64,000 nucleotides of DNA. Source: Kitasatospora purpeofusca. Its GTDB lineage: Bacteria; Actinomycetota; Actinomycetes; Streptomycetales; Streptomycetaceae. The notes under the pieces were generated by a model. The model saw only the letters and a program-made list of their open reading frames with translations, made no database searches and had not been told where the DNA came from. The translations under genes and the position numbers were made by a program. Position 1 is the first letter of the stretch; each line of letters begins with the position of its first letter. This document shows positions 32,139 to 40,862 of the stretch, piece after piece. The stretch spans positions 186,001 through 250,000 of the forward strand of contig NZ_JODS01000001.1 in NCBI RefSeq assembly GCF_000718025.1. Direction: 5' to 3'.

Positions 32139-33053
32139 CTACGACCGCGCGCCGCGGACGATCTCCTCGAGCACCTCCTCGAACGGCGTCGCCGTCACCC
32201 CGAGCACCTCCTCGGTGCGCGTCGAGTCCAGCCGCAGCGGCCGGTCGTACAGGTAGGCCATCTCCTCGACCTCGGCGAGGATCTCGTCCCCCAGCTGCAC
32301 CAGTTCGGCCGGCGCGACGGCGGTGAGCACGGGCTCCGGCGCCCCGGCCGCCGCCGCCAGCCGCCGGGCCACCTCGCGGGCCGGGGCCTCGCTGGTGCTG
32401 GGCACGTGCCAGGCCCGGCCCCAGGAGGCCTCGTTGCGGGCGGCGGCGACCAGGGTGGCGGCCACGTCGCCGAGGTGGCTCCAGCTGTGCGGCGCGTCCA
32501 GGTCGGCGGGGTAGCCGACCGGCTCGCCGGCCAGCACGGCGGGTACCACCGTGAAGCCGAACAGCGAGGTCGCGCCCCGGCCGAGGAAGTCGCTGGCCCT
32601 GACCTCGGTGACGCGCGCCCGGCCCGCCCGGTGCGCGGCGAGCGCCTCCGCCCACAGGGCCGCCCGCAGCGTGCCCTTGCGGCTGGTCGGGGCGGCGGGC
32701 AGGTCCTCGGTGAGCGGGCCGTCGACCGGTCCGTAGCCGTACAGGTTGCCGAGCATCACGTAGCCCGCGCCGGTCCGTTCGGCGGCGGTCAGCAGCCCGG
32801 CGGCGAGCGGCGGGAACTCGGTGAGCCAGCGGTGGTACGGCGGGGCCGCGCAGTTGACCAGCGACAGCGCGCCCCCGGCCAGCGCGGTGAGGGCGTCGGC
32901 GTCGGCGGCGTCGGCGGCGATCCGCTCGATGCCGGGGTGCTCGGGGCCGGTGCCGCGCCGGGTGACCAGCCGGACCTGTTCACCGGAGCCGGCGAGGAGC
33001 AGGGCGGTGGCGGTGCCGGTCGGGCCGGCGCCGGTGACGACGTGGAAGGACAT
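32139..33053 (-). CDS. NAD(P)-dependent epimerase/dehydratase (atypical SDR)
   Basis: A 304-residue Rossmann protein. The N-terminal VTGAGPTGTATALLLAGSG is a G-x-G-x-x-G-type nucleotide site. LVNCAAPPYHRWLTEFPPLA follows where classical epimerases have the substrate strand. The usual YxxxK region reads YVMLGNLYGYGPVDGPL, so a Tyr is present but the paired Lys is not in the classical position, consistent with an atypical SDR. The gene is divergent from the GlxA-type regulator, which is its probable controller. The substrate is unknown. Confidence 0.78.
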   Translation of the reverse strand: MSFHVVTGAGPTGTATALLLAGSGEQVRLVTRRGTGPEHPGIERIAADAADADALTALAGGALSLVNCAAPPYHRWLTEFPPLAAGLLTAAERTGAGYVMLGNLYGYGPVDGPLTEDLPAAPTSRKGTLRAALWAEALAAHRAGRARVTEVRASDFLGRGATSLFGFTVVPAVLAGEPVGYPADLDAPHSWSHLGDVAATLVAAARNEASWGRAWHVPSTSEAPAREVARRLAAAAGAPEPVLTAVAPAELVQLGDEILAEVEEMAYLYDRPLRLDSTRTEEVLGVTATPFEEVLEEIVRGARS

Positions 33054-33174
33054 GGGAGCTCCCGGGCTGCCGTTGGGGTGGGTGGCGCCGGGGCGTCGGC
33101 GCCGTGATCAACTCTCCTTCGGGACCCGGCCGCACGGCAGGGCCCGGGCTGCCAAGGTTCCGGAGGTTCTGGCC

Positions 33175-34236
33175 ATGCCCCGCACCACCCGACCGGCCCC
33201 GACCGGGCCTGCGGCCGACTCCCGACCGGCTGCCACCAGGCCGACCGCCGCCCGGCCGACCGGCGTCCACCGGATCGCGGTGGTCGCGGTGCCCCCGGTG
33301 ACCGCCTTCGACCTCACCATTCCCGACCTCGTCTTCGGCTCCGCCGAACTGGACGGCGACCCGCTGTACCGGGTGCGGATCTGCACCGCCGAACCGGGCC
33401 CGGTGACCACCACCGGCAGCCTCCAGGTGGTCGTCCCGCACGGCCTGGAGGCGATCGCCGAGGCCGACACCGTCCTCGTCACCGGGTCCGCCTCCCGCGC
33501 CGACGCCGACGAACGGATCCTCACCGCCCTGCGCACGGCGGCGGACCGGGGCGCGCGGATGGCCTCGATCTGCACCGGGGCCTTCGTCCTGGCCCAGGCC
33601 GGACTGCTGGACGGGCACAGCGCCACCACCTACTGGGTGCAGGCGGGCGCCCTGGAGCACCGCTTCCCCAAGGTGCGGGTGCTCCCGCAGGCGCTGTTCG
33701 TCGACGACGGCCCGGTACTCACCTCGGCCGGGCTGACCGCCGGCATCGACCTGTGCCTGCACATGGTGCGGACCGACCACGGCGCGGCGACGGCCAACGC
33801 CGTGGCCCGGCTGGCGGCGCTCTCGGAGGTCCGCGAGGGCGGCCGGGCGCAGATCCTGCCGACCCCGGTCGCCGGCGCGGACGGCAGTTCGCTCGCCGCC
33901 ACCCGGGCCTGGGCGCTGGCCCGGCTGGCCGAGCCGCTCGCGCTGGCCGACCTGGCCGCGCACGCGGGGGTGAGCGTCCGCACCCTCAACCGCCGCTTCC
34001 GGGCCGAGACGGGCACCACGCCGCTGCACTGGCTGCTCACCCAACGCCTGGAGCAGGCCCGTGAGTTGCTGGAGTCCACCGATCTGGCGGTGGACCGGGT
34101 CGCCGCCAGGACCGGCTTCGTCACCGCCGACTCGCTGCGCGGCCACCTGCTGCGGCGGATCGGCATGACCCCGCGCGCCTACCGCACGCACTTCGCCCGG
34201 TCGGCCGCCGATCCGCGCTCCAGTGAACGCCCCTGA
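33175..34236 (+). CDS. GlxA-family AraC-type transcription regulator
   Basis: A 353-residue protein from ATG 33175 with GGAGG 9-13 bases upstream. The DJ-1/PfpI-like domain at about 40-205 includes AVVAVPPVTAFDLTIPDLVF and the elbow RMASICTGAFVLAQAGLLDG with a cysteine. Two helix-turn-helix motifs follow at about 250-340 (ADLAAHAGVSVRTLNRRFRA and AARTGFVTADSLRGHLLRRI, then GMTPRAYR). This is the GlxA/FtrA layout, in which the DJ-1 domain senses a small molecule. It is divergent from the epimerase gene. Confidence 0.88.
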   Translation: MPRTTRPAPTGPAADSRPAATRPTAARPTGVHRIAVVAVPPVTAFDLTIPDLVFGSAELDGDPLYRVRICTAEPGPVTTTGSLQVVVPHGLEAIAEADTVLVTGSASRADADERILTALRTAADRGARMASICTGAFVLAQAGLLDGHSATTYWVQAGALEHRFPKVRVLPQALFVDDGPVLTSAGLTAGIDLCLHMVRTDHGAATANAVARLAALSEVREGGRAQILPTPVAGADGSSLAATRAWALARLAEPLALADLAAHAGVSVRTLNRRFRAETGTTPLHWLLTQRLEQARELLESTDLAVDRVAARTGFVTADSLRGHLLRRIGMTPRAYRTHFARSAADPRSSERP

Positions 34237-34243
34237 CGGACAG

Positions 34244-35338
34244 TCAGCCTCCGATGGCCGACATCGGACGGGCCGGCCGGACGAAGTCCGCGCCGCCGAT
34301 GGCGTGGCCGGGGCCCTTGCGGGCGATGGTGGCCCGCCAGGCGGCCTCCACCCGGTCGTCGTCGGCGCCGTCGCGCAGCAGCGCGCGCAGGTCGGACTCC
34401 TCGGTGGCGAACAGGCAGTTGCGCAACTGCCCGTCGGCGGTGAGCCGCACCCGGTCGCACCCGCCGCAGAACGGGCGGGTGACGGAGGCGATCACGCCCA
34501 CCACCGCGTCCGTCCCGGCGATCCGCCACTCCTCGGCCGGGGCGTTGCCGGAGCGGCCGACCGGGTGCAGGTCGAAGCGCTCGCCGAGGCGGGCCAGGAT
34601 CTCGTCCGCGGTGACCATCCGCTCGCGGTCCCAGGCGCCCTGCGCGTCCAGCGGCATCGACTCGATGAAGCGCATCCGGTAGCCGTGCCGGACGGCGAAG
34701 CCGAGCAGCTCGGCCAGTTCGTCGTCGTTGACCCCGCGCACCGGCACCGCGTTCACCTTCACCGGCGCGAGCCCGGCCGCGTGGGCGGCGGCCAGCCCGG
34801 CCAGTACGTCGGCGAGCCGGTCCCGGCGGGTGAGCGCGGCGTACCGCTCGGGGCTCAGGGTGTCCAGGCTGACGTTCACCCGGTGCAGTCCGGCCGCACG
34901 CAGCGCCTCGGCGGTCCTGGCCAGGCCGATGCCGTTGGTGGTCAGCGACACCTCCGCCCCGAGCTCGGCGATCCGCCCGACCAGGGCGGGCAGTCCGCGC
35001 CGCAACAGCGGTTCGCCGCCGGTCAGGCGCACCGACGTGATGCCGAGCCGGCGGACGGCGATCCGCACCAGGCGGACCACCTCGTCGTCGCTCAGCACCT
35101 CGGCCCGGGGCAGCCAGTCCAGCCCCTCGGCGGGCATGCAGTAGGTGCAGCGCAGATTGCACCGGTCGGTCAGCGACACCCGCAGATCGGTGTGCACCCG
35201 CCCGTACCGGTCCACCAGGGGGTGCGGCGCCCCGGGTCGCCCCGTGACGGCGCGGTCCGGCTCGACGGCGGCCGTCCCCGGCACGGTGGTGCCGGACGCA
35301 CTGTTCCTCGACGCACTGTTCCTCGACGCGCTGCTCAT
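34244..35338 (-). CDS. moaA: GTP 3',8-cyclase (molybdenum cofactor biosynthesis)
   Basis: A 364-residue radical-SAM enzyme that makes 3',8-cyclo-7,8-dihydro-GTP for molybdopterin synthesis. The first 4Fe-4S site is CNLRCTYC at about residue 70. VRLTGGEPLLRRGLP is the SAM-binding GGE, and the second cluster is in FCGGCDRVRLTADGQLRNCL. The C-terminal GHAIGGADF is the invariant GG motif. The N-terminus is unusual: the first 15 residues are built from a repeated ASRNS unit encoded by tandem 15-bp repeats, so the true start may lie further in. It is divergent from a MobA-like gene, keeping two cofactor genes under one control region. Confidence 0.93.
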   Translation of the reverse strand: MSSASRNSASRNSASGTTVPGTAAVEPDRAVTGRPGAPHPLVDRYGRVHTDLRVSLTDRCNLRCTYCMPAEGLDWLPRAEVLSDDEVVRLVRIAVRRLGITSVRLTGGEPLLRRGLPALVGRIAELGAEVSLTTNGIGLARTAEALRAAGLHRVNVSLDTLSPERYAALTRRDRLADVLAGLAAAHAAGLAPVKVNAVPVRGVNDDELAELLGFAVRHGYRMRFIESMPLDAQGAWDRERMVTADEILARLGERFDLHPVGRSGNAPAEEWRIAGTDAVVGVIASVTRPFCGGCDRVRLTADGQLRNCLFATEESDLRALLRDGADDDRVEAAWRATIARKGPGHAIGGADFVRPARPMSAIGG

Positions 35339-35339
35339 C
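35295..35339. repeat. Tandem 15-bp repeats at the 5' end of moaA
   Basis: GACGCACTGTTCCTC occurs twice in a row (35295-35309, 35310-35324), with a degenerate third unit (35325-35339) covering the start codon. The unit length is a multiple of three, so copy-number change would lengthen or shorten the N-terminus without a frameshift. Confidence 0.7.
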
Positions 35340-35483
35340 CGCCCAGTACAGGGGCCCTGCGACGGGAGCACCAGCGGCCGAACCGCCGGGGCGCGGCAGC
35401 CCGCCGCCGCCCCCGCTAGTGCGATCGTCCAACACCCGGCGGCGGGACTGTGCCCCGGCCGTCGGGCCGGGCAGGCTGGGCCC

Positions 35484-36083
35484 ATGGAACAGAGGGACGC
35501 GGTCACCGCGCTGGTGCTGGCGGCCGGGGGCGGGCGCCGGTTGGGCGGACGACCGAAGGCGCTGCTGCCGTACCGGGGGCGGCCGCTGGTGGAGCACGCC
35601 GCGGCGGCGGCCAGGGCGGGCGGCTGCCGGGAGGTGACGGTGGTGCTGGGCGCGGACCGGGAGCGGGTGCGGTCCACCGCCCATCTGCCGGGCTGCCGGC
35701 TGGTGGCCAACCCGGACTGGGAGGGCGGCATGGGCTCCTCGCTGCGGGCCGGTCTGGCCGCGCTGCCCGCCGGCTCCTCGGCGGTGCTGGTGATGCTGGT
35801 GGACACACCGGGGGTGGGAGCGGCCGCGGTGGCCCGGCTGCTGGCCGCGCACCGGGCCGGGGCCGGTCTGGCCGCGGCGACGTACGGGGGGCGGCGCGGG
35901 CACCCGGTGCTGATCGGCGCCGGGTACCTCGCCGAGGCGGCGGCGGGCGCGCGGGGGGACGCCGGGGCCCGGGCCCTGCTGGCGGCGCACGCCGCGGAAC
36001 TGGTCCCGGTCGAGTGCGGCGACGTCGCCTCCCCGGACGACCTGGACACGCCCGCCGACCTCGCCCGCTGGGGCGCGGGATGA
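35484..36083 (+). CDS. MobA/MocA-like nucleotidyltransferase
   Basis: A 199-residue NTP transferase. The N-terminal LVLAAGGGRRLGGRPKALLP is the LAAGxxxRxGxxK nucleotide-binding motif, and VLVMLVDTPGVGAAAVARLL carries the metal-binding Asp. The GHPVLIG and DLDTPADLARW segments place it with MobA/MocA-type molybdenum cofactor guanylyl- or cytidylyltransferases. MocA-type CTP transfer is favoured by GGRPKALLP, but this cannot be settled by eye. ATG 35484 starts right after a GC-rich divergent promoter region shared with moaA. Confidence 0.83.
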   Translation: MEQRDAVTALVLAAGGGRRLGGRPKALLPYRGRPLVEHAAAAARAGGCREVTVVLGADRERVRSTAHLPGCRLVANPDWEGGMGSSLRAGLAALPAGSSAVLVMLVDTPGVGAAAVARLLAAHRAGAGLAAATYGGRRGHPVLIGAGYLAEAAAGARGDAGARALLAAHAAELVPVECGDVASPDDLDTPADLARWGAG

Positions 36084-36294
36084 CACCCGCCCGGCACCGG
36101 ACCGCCGGCGTCCCGCCCCGGCGGGGAGGGGACTCCCGCCCGAGGGGGACCGCCCTCCTCCTCACCGGCGAGGGTTCGGGCGCGCACCCCTGATTCGTCC
36201 CTGAGGATTGCCGCATTCCGCGCCGCACCTCCCGGGTTTCGGGGAGCATGGGACACGTCACTCCGCCCCCGATTCGAACGGACGGTACCCCGCG

Positions 36295-37167
36295 ATGGCC
36301 GGACTGCCCGACGACTTCACCGGACACGACCCGGCCGGGCGCGGCCCGGGGGCGGCGGGTGGCGCCCGGGCGATCCGCTGCCCCGCCTGCCGGCGGGAGC
36401 ACCTCTACGAGCCGCCGTCGCTGCCGTGCCCGTGCGGCGCCTCGCTGAAGGTGCCGCTGCTGCGCGGCGGGGTGCCGGTGCAGGTGCGGTTCCGGTCGTG
36501 GGAGGACTCCTGGCTGAGCATGCGCTGTCCGCACTGCGGCCGCTCCGACCAGTGGCCGCAGCCCGAGTTCACCTGCAACTGCGGTGCCACCGTGCGGCTC
36601 CCGGTGGACCGGACGACCCGGCTGGGCGGCGGGGCGGCGGCCGGCCCGCTGGGTGCCACCGCCGGACCGCGGACCTCCCACCCGCACCCGGCCCGCCCCG
36701 CGCACTCCCTGGACGCTCCGCCCGCCGCGGCGCCGCCGGCCACCGGGTCCGGCGGGCAGGCCGCGCAGTGGCGGCGCCGCGCGCCGTTCCGCCCGCACCC
36801 GGTGCGGACCTCGCAGGACGCGGTGTTCACCGCCGCCCGCTACCTGGAGTGGCTGGGCTTCGACGACCTCGAACTGACGGAGGCCCAGGAGCGCGACGGG
36901 GTGACCCTGCTGGGCAGCCGGATGGTCGCGCAGGTGGACACCTGGACCGAGCCGGCGGACGTGAAGTCGGTCGAGTGCCTGTGGCTGCAGACCCTGCACG
37001 CGGAGGAGATGGCCGCCGCGATGTTCACTCTTGCGGGCTATTCGCATCAGGCCACGGTGCGCGGCGAACAGCTGCTGGTGGCCCTGTTCAGCCTGGACCT
37101 GGCGGGTGTGCCGCAGCCCGCGAACGGCGCCGCCGAGGCCCTGATGGAGACCGGCTGGACGTCCTGA
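36295..37167 (+). CDS. Double zinc-ribbon protein with a degenerate restriction-endonuclease-like domain
   Basis: A 290-residue protein. Two zinc ribbons lie at the N-terminus: CPACRREHLYEPPSLPCPCG at about 25-45 and CPHCGRSDQWPQPEFTCNCG at about 75-95. A proline/alanine linker is followed by an alpha/beta domain (SQDAVFTAARYLEWLGFDDL, VTLLGSRMVAQVDTWTEPAD, VKSVECLWLQT). The order helix, DG-strand, AQV strand, then a V..V.xLWLQT helix resembles Mrr-type PD-(D/E)xK nucleases. The catalytic QxK would read QVD here, so nuclease activity is doubtful. No restriction genes are adjacent. It is a conserved streptomycete protein of unknown role. Confidence 0.55.
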   Translation: MAGLPDDFTGHDPAGRGPGAAGGARAIRCPACRREHLYEPPSLPCPCGASLKVPLLRGGVPVQVRFRSWEDSWLSMRCPHCGRSDQWPQPEFTCNCGATVRLPVDRTTRLGGGAAAGPLGATAGPRTSHPHPARPAHSLDAPPAAAPPATGSGGQAAQWRRRAPFRPHPVRTSQDAVFTAARYLEWLGFDDLELTEAQERDGVTLLGSRMVAQVDTWTEPADVKSVECLWLQTLHAEEMAAAMFTLAGYSHQATVRGEQLLVALFSLDLAGVPQPANGAAEALMETGWTS

Positions 37168-37365
37168 GGCCTCGTTCGGGCCCCGACCGACCGGCCGCTG
37201 ATCGTTTAGACGAAAACCCGGCCGCGCGCAACAACCTCCGCTCGTGATCTGGTGCACAAGCTCGCCCCCGTGTTGAATTGCCGCCACAACGCGGGCCTGT
37301 GGTGTGTCGTGCCACGGACGGGGAGGGCCCGCGTCCTGCTGGATGGCGCACACAAGGAGGTGGCG

Positions 37366-38208
37366 TTGTCGGAGCACGGATGGGGCCCGAACGGTCAGGA
37401 CGCACCGGGGCGCACAGCGCCACCGGAGCCGGGGGACACCGTATGGCGGCTGCGGTCCCGGGCGTGCTGGCGGGAGGCCGCCGACCTACTGCGGCCGGCC
37501 GCCGAACGCGACCCGGCGGTGGCACTGATCAGGGCCGAACTCCTGATCGAGCAGTGCCTGTTCACCGCCGCCCACTGGAACCAGGCGGAGCAGGCGCTAC
37601 GACTGGCCGAGGCCACCGTGACCACCACCGAGCAGCGCGCGGCGGCGGCCTGCGCCCGGGGCTTCCTGGCGTACGTGGCCAGTGTGCTGGGCGCCCGCGA
37701 CCGTCTCGACGAGGCGCAGGCCGCGCTCGGCCGCACCTCGGCGCTGCTGCCGCCGGACGCGCCGGGCCGGCCGCTGCTGGACTTCCGCCGGGGACTCGTG
37801 GCGGAGAACCTGCTCCGCGACCCGACGGCGGCCTGGATCGCCTACCGCCGGGCCCACGACGGCGCGGGCGAGCGCGGCGACGAACTGCTGCGCTCGTCGA
37901 CCTGGCGGCACCTGGCCGCGCTGGCGCTGGCCGCCGGGGACCACGAGCGGGCCCGGGAGGGCTTCGACGCGTCGCTGCGGCTGCGCGAGCAGCTGGGCTT
38001 CACGGTCGGGGTGGCCCCGGCGCTGGCGGCGCTGGCCGAGGTGTCCGAGCCCGAGGAGGCCACCCGGCTGCGGGCGGAGGCGACCAGACTGGTGCAGGCG
38101 CTCGGGGGCGTGCCGGTGTGGCTCGCACGCCAGCTGGGCGCGGGGCGCGCGCCGGGCGCTCCCCCGGACGGACGCATCGGGAGGCAGGCGGGGGACCCGA
38201 TCAGCTAA
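37366..38208 (+). CDS. TPR-like helical repeat protein
   Basis: A 280-residue protein from TTG 37366, selected because a perfect AAGGAGG ends five bases upstream; the overlapping GTG 37360 lies inside that ribosome site. The body is almost entirely helical with Ala/Leu/Arg-rich repeats: WREAADLLRPAAERDPAVAL, QAEQALRLAEATVTTTEQRA, RLDEAQAALGRTSALLPPDA and HERAREGFDASLRLREQLGF. The pattern suits three to five tetratricopeptide units. No catalytic or DNA-binding motif is seen. It precedes an iron-box-controlled gene, but a hairpin between them argues against co-transcription. Confidence 0.65.
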   Translation: MSEHGWGPNGQDAPGRTAPPEPGDTVWRLRSRACWREAADLLRPAAERDPAVALIRAELLIEQCLFTAAHWNQAEQALRLAEATVTTTEQRAAAACARGFLAYVASVLGARDRLDEAQAALGRTSALLPPDAPGRPLLDFRRGLVAENLLRDPTAAWIAYRRAHDGAGERGDELLRSSTWRHLAALALAAGDHERAREGFDASLRLREQLGFTVGVAPALAALAEVSEPEEATRLRAEATRLVQALGGVPVWLARQLGAGRAPGAPPDGRIGRQAGDPIS

Positions 38209-38224
38209 GGTGACCCTAACCTGG
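38206..38224 (+). promoter_or_regulatory. Iron box (DmdR/IdeR operator)
   Basis: TAAGGTGACCCTAACCTGG matches the IdeR/DmdR1 consensus at about 14 of 19 positions, with an intact AGGT left arm core and a full CCTAACCT right arm. It lies about 200 bases upstream of the FhuF-like gene and overlaps the last codon of the TPR gene. Iron-loaded DmdR1 would be expected to repress here. Confidence 0.6.
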
Positions 38225-38252
38225 CCGGGTCGAGCAGTGCCCCGGCCAGGTT
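38218..38252. terminator. 12-bp hairpin overlapping the iron box
   Basis: AACCTGGCCGGG at 38218-38229 pairs with CCCGGCCAGGTT at 38241-38252. Its left arm is the right half of the iron box. It follows the TPR gene by nine bases, so it is probably that gene's terminator. Confidence 0.55.
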
Positions 38253-38422
38253 CGCCTTGCCGTTCCCGGGCTCCGCCGAGCCCCGGCCGGCCGGGTCCGG
38301 ACGTACGGCGCGACGGCGCCACGGCGCGCCCCGCCACACCGGGCGCGCCGGCGGCGGGCGGGCCCCGGCCCGGGCGCGGACCGGGCGGTCCGGCGCGTCC
38401 GGTCGACCCGATGGGGCCCACC

Positions 38423-39430
38423 ATGAGCGCGCACAGCACCCGGCCCACCCCCGTGGCGACGGCCGTCGGACGGCCCGGTCCCGGCACCGGACCCGCCGGC
38501 CCGGCCACCGCCGCCTTCACCACCGCCCACAGCACCGCCACCACCGTCCGCGGCACCACCGGGCACGGCACCGCCGGGCACGCCACCGCCGCCGGCCCGG
38601 CCGCGTACCGGCGGCTCGGCCAGGTGCTCCCCGCCCTCCGGGTGCGCTGCGCCCCGCCCCGCAGCGGCCGGGGCTGGCTCGCGGGGGCCGACCTGGTGGC
38701 CCGGCCGGCGGCGCTGCGCGAGCTGATCTCGCACGACGCCCGGCAGGGCCTGGCCCGTTACGGGCGGCCGCTGCGCCCCGACGTGGCGGCGGGCATCGGG
38801 CTGCACCGGTTCGTCTGGCCGGTCGCGCTGCTGTTCACCCTGCCGTGGTTCCTGGAGCGCCGGGTGCCGCTGCTCGCGCCCGGCGACATCGCGCTCCGCC
38901 GCCGCACCGGCGAACTGACGGTCCGCCCGGGCGCCTTCCTCTGCCTGCCGGACGATCCGGCGGCCCCGAGCACAACGACCGCGCCACCCCCGCCGAGTGC
39001 CCGCACGGTGCCCGACGAGGCGGCCCTGGCCGCCGGGCTCCGCTCGGCGCTGGCGGACTTCCTCACCCCGGTGCTGGACGCCTTCCGCCCCGAGGTGCGG
39101 CGCGGCCCGCGCACCCTGTGGGCGATGGCCACCGACGCGGTGGTCGAGGGCCTCTGGTACGCCGGGGGCCTGCTCGGCGAGGAGGAGCGCGCCCGGACGG
39201 AGCTCGCCGCACTGTTCGCGCCCGGCGTGTCCGGGGCGTCCGGACCGACGGAGCCACGGGCTGCCCGCCCGGCGCCGGAGTGCGCGCCCTTCACGCCGGG
39301 CGCCGGCTTCACCGCCCCCGCGTCCGGCGGCAGCGAACGCTCCGACCGGTGCCGGGCCAGCTGCTGCCTCGTCTACACCGCCCGGGCCGAGGCGATGTGC
39401 GCCGGCTGTCCCCGGGTCACGCGGGGTTGA
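38423..39430 (+). CDS. FhuF-like ferric reductase with 2Fe-2S cysteine motif
   Basis: A 335-residue protein; start ATG 38423 is used, with ATG 38411 equally possible. The C-terminal RCRASCCLVYTARAEAMCAG then CP gives CC-x10-C-x2-C, the 2Fe-2S signature of FhuF-type siderophore ferric reductases. The middle (GWLAGADLVARPAALRELIS, GIGLHRFVWPVALLFTLPWF, VEGLWYAGGLLGEEER) is the usual FhuF helical region. The N-terminal 50 residues are low-complexity Thr/Ala/Gly. The upstream iron box supports an iron-starvation role in releasing iron from ferric siderophores. Confidence 0.78.
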   Translation: MSAHSTRPTPVATAVGRPGPGTGPAGPATAAFTTAHSTATTVRGTTGHGTAGHATAAGPAAYRRLGQVLPALRVRCAPPRSGRGWLAGADLVARPAALRELISHDARQGLARYGRPLRPDVAAGIGLHRFVWPVALLFTLPWFLERRVPLLAPGDIALRRRTGELTVRPGAFLCLPDDPAAPSTTTAPPPPSARTVPDEAALAAGLRSALADFLTPVLDAFRPEVRRGPRTLWAMATDAVVEGLWYAGGLLGEEERARTELAALFAPGVSGASGPTEPRAARPAPECAPFTPGAGFTAPASGGSERSDRCRASCCLVYTARAEAMCAGCPRVTRG

Positions 39431-39655
39431 CGGAGGTGGACGACGGTGCGGGGCCCGGCCGGGCCGCGACCCCCGGAAACACGGGAATTCCCCGTTGAAA
39501 TCAATATGACAATGCGACTTATCCCTCGCCAGAAATCCCTCTCGTCAGCGCATTGACAGCGAATCAGCCATTCTCCGGCCGAGCATCCGTCATGATGGTC
39601 CCCGCCATCACGACGCAGGAATTTGCGACGCAGGAAAGCGAGGCTGGTCCAGGCG

Positions 39656-40723
39656 ATGAAATTGTCCGACATACCGCTCGGTTGGGCCGTCACCGGCGTT
39701 GCCGCGCTGCTGGTCAGCGCGCTCCTGGTGGCCCTGGCCCGGAGCCGGGGATCCGGCGGCGGGACCGCCGCCGATTCCTGGGAGCGTTCCGAGGAACGGC
39801 GCCGCCGCAAGGAGTCCCTGTACGGCGGGGCCTCGTACACCCTGCTGTTCTGCTGCGCGGCCGTCGCCGCCGCGCTCTCCTTCCACGGCCTGGTCGGGTT
39901 CGGGGTGCAGAACCTCAACCTGTCCGGCGGCTGGGAGTACCTGGTGCCGTTCGGCCTGGACGGGGCGGCGATGTTCTGCTCCGTGCTCGCCGTGCGCGAG
40001 GCCAGCCACGGCGACGCCGCGCTCGGCTCCCGGCTGCTGGTCTGGCTGTTCGCCGGCGCCTCGGCCTGGTTCAACTGGGTGCACGCCCCGCGCGGTTTCG
40101 GCCACGCCGGCGCGCCGCAGTTCTTCGCGGGGATGTCCCTCTCGGCCGCCGTGCTGTTCGACCGGGCCCTCAAGCAGACCCGCCGGGCCGCGCTGCGCGA
40201 ACAGGGCCTGGTCCCCCGTCCACTGCCGCAGATCCGGATCGTCCGCTGGCTGCGCGCCCCGCGCGAGACCTACGCGGCCTGGTCGCTGATGCTGCTGGAG
40301 GGCGTGCGGAGCCTGGAGGAGGCGGTCGACGAGGTCCGCGAGGACAAGCGCGAGAACGCCAGGGAGAAGGAGCGCCGCAAACTCGCGGGTCGCCGCGAGC
40401 GGGCCGAGATCAGGGCCATCAACCGCACCCACAGCGTCTGGCGCCCGCGCGGCGGCGGGTCCGGGGCGTCGTCCCGGCAGCTGGAGCCCGGCCCGGAGTC
40501 CGCCATAACGGGCGGCACGGGCGGTCCCGGCGGCCCCGACCGGCCCGCGGTCGAGCCACCGGGACGGGCCGAGGCCGTGGAGGGAGCGGTCGCACAGGCG
40601 GGCCTGCCGGCCCGTCCCGAACGGCGCACCATCGACCTCACGCCCGACGACGACACCGTGGCACTGCCCCGGCTGGACTCGCTGGAGCGCAAGCTGAAGG
40701 ACCTCGAGCAGCAGTTCGGCTGA
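39656..40723 (+). CDS. DUF2637 membrane protein
   Basis: A 355-residue protein from ATG 39656; TTG 39623 is an upstream alternative with a better AGGAA, so the start is uncertain. Four hydrophobic helices occur in the first 180 residues (WAVTGVAALLVSALLVALA, SYTLLFCCAAVAAALSFHGL, GLDGAAMFCSVLAVREASHG, SRLLVWLFAGASAWFNWVHA). This is the DUF2637 pattern. A charged coiled-coil-like segment (VREDKRENAREKERRKLAGR) and a C-terminal helix (LPRLDSLERKLKDLEQQFG) are cytoplasmic. DUF2637 proteins are common in streptomycete chromosomes and plasmids, and their role is unknown. The upstream DNA is the most A/T-rich stretch nearby and contains TTGACA at 39553. Confidence 0.75.
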   Translation: MKLSDIPLGWAVTGVAALLVSALLVALARSRGSGGGTAADSWERSEERRRRKESLYGGASYTLLFCCAAVAAALSFHGLVGFGVQNLNLSGGWEYLVPFGLDGAAMFCSVLAVREASHGDAALGSRLLVWLFAGASAWFNWVHAPRGFGHAGAPQFFAGMSLSAAVLFDRALKQTRRAALREQGLVPRPLPQIRIVRWLRAPRETYAAWSLMLLEGVRSLEEAVDEVREDKRENAREKERRKLAGRRERAEIRAINRTHSVWRPRGGGSGASSRQLEPGPESAITGGTGGPGGPDRPAVEPPGRAEAVEGAVAQAGLPARPERRTIDLTPDDDTVALPRLDSLERKLKDLEQQFG

Positions 40724-40775
40724 GGCCGGGGCCGAGGCTGACACGAGGCCGAGGCCGGCACCGAGGCCGTCGCAG

Positions 40776-40803
40776 GGCCCCCGGGCACCACACCCCGGGG
40801 GCC
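40776..40803. terminator. Bidirectional terminator between DUF2637 gene and phosphatase
   Basis: GGCCCCCGGG and CCCGGGGGCC form a perfect 10-bp stem around an 8-base loop in the 134-base convergent gap. Confidence 0.6.
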
Positions 40804-40812
40804 GCCCGCCCC

Positions 40813-40862
40813 GACGTCACACCCCCGACGTCACACCTGGACGTCACACCCCGGGCGTCACT
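40813..40862. repeat. Short tandem repeats of GACGTCACAC
   Basis: GACGTCACAC occurs at 40813, 40827 and 40840, and degenerately at 40854, with 13-14 base spacing. It overlaps the stop codon of the minus-strand phosphatase gene, so the copy number affects only the 3' end. It may be a simple slippage product. Confidence 0.6.
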
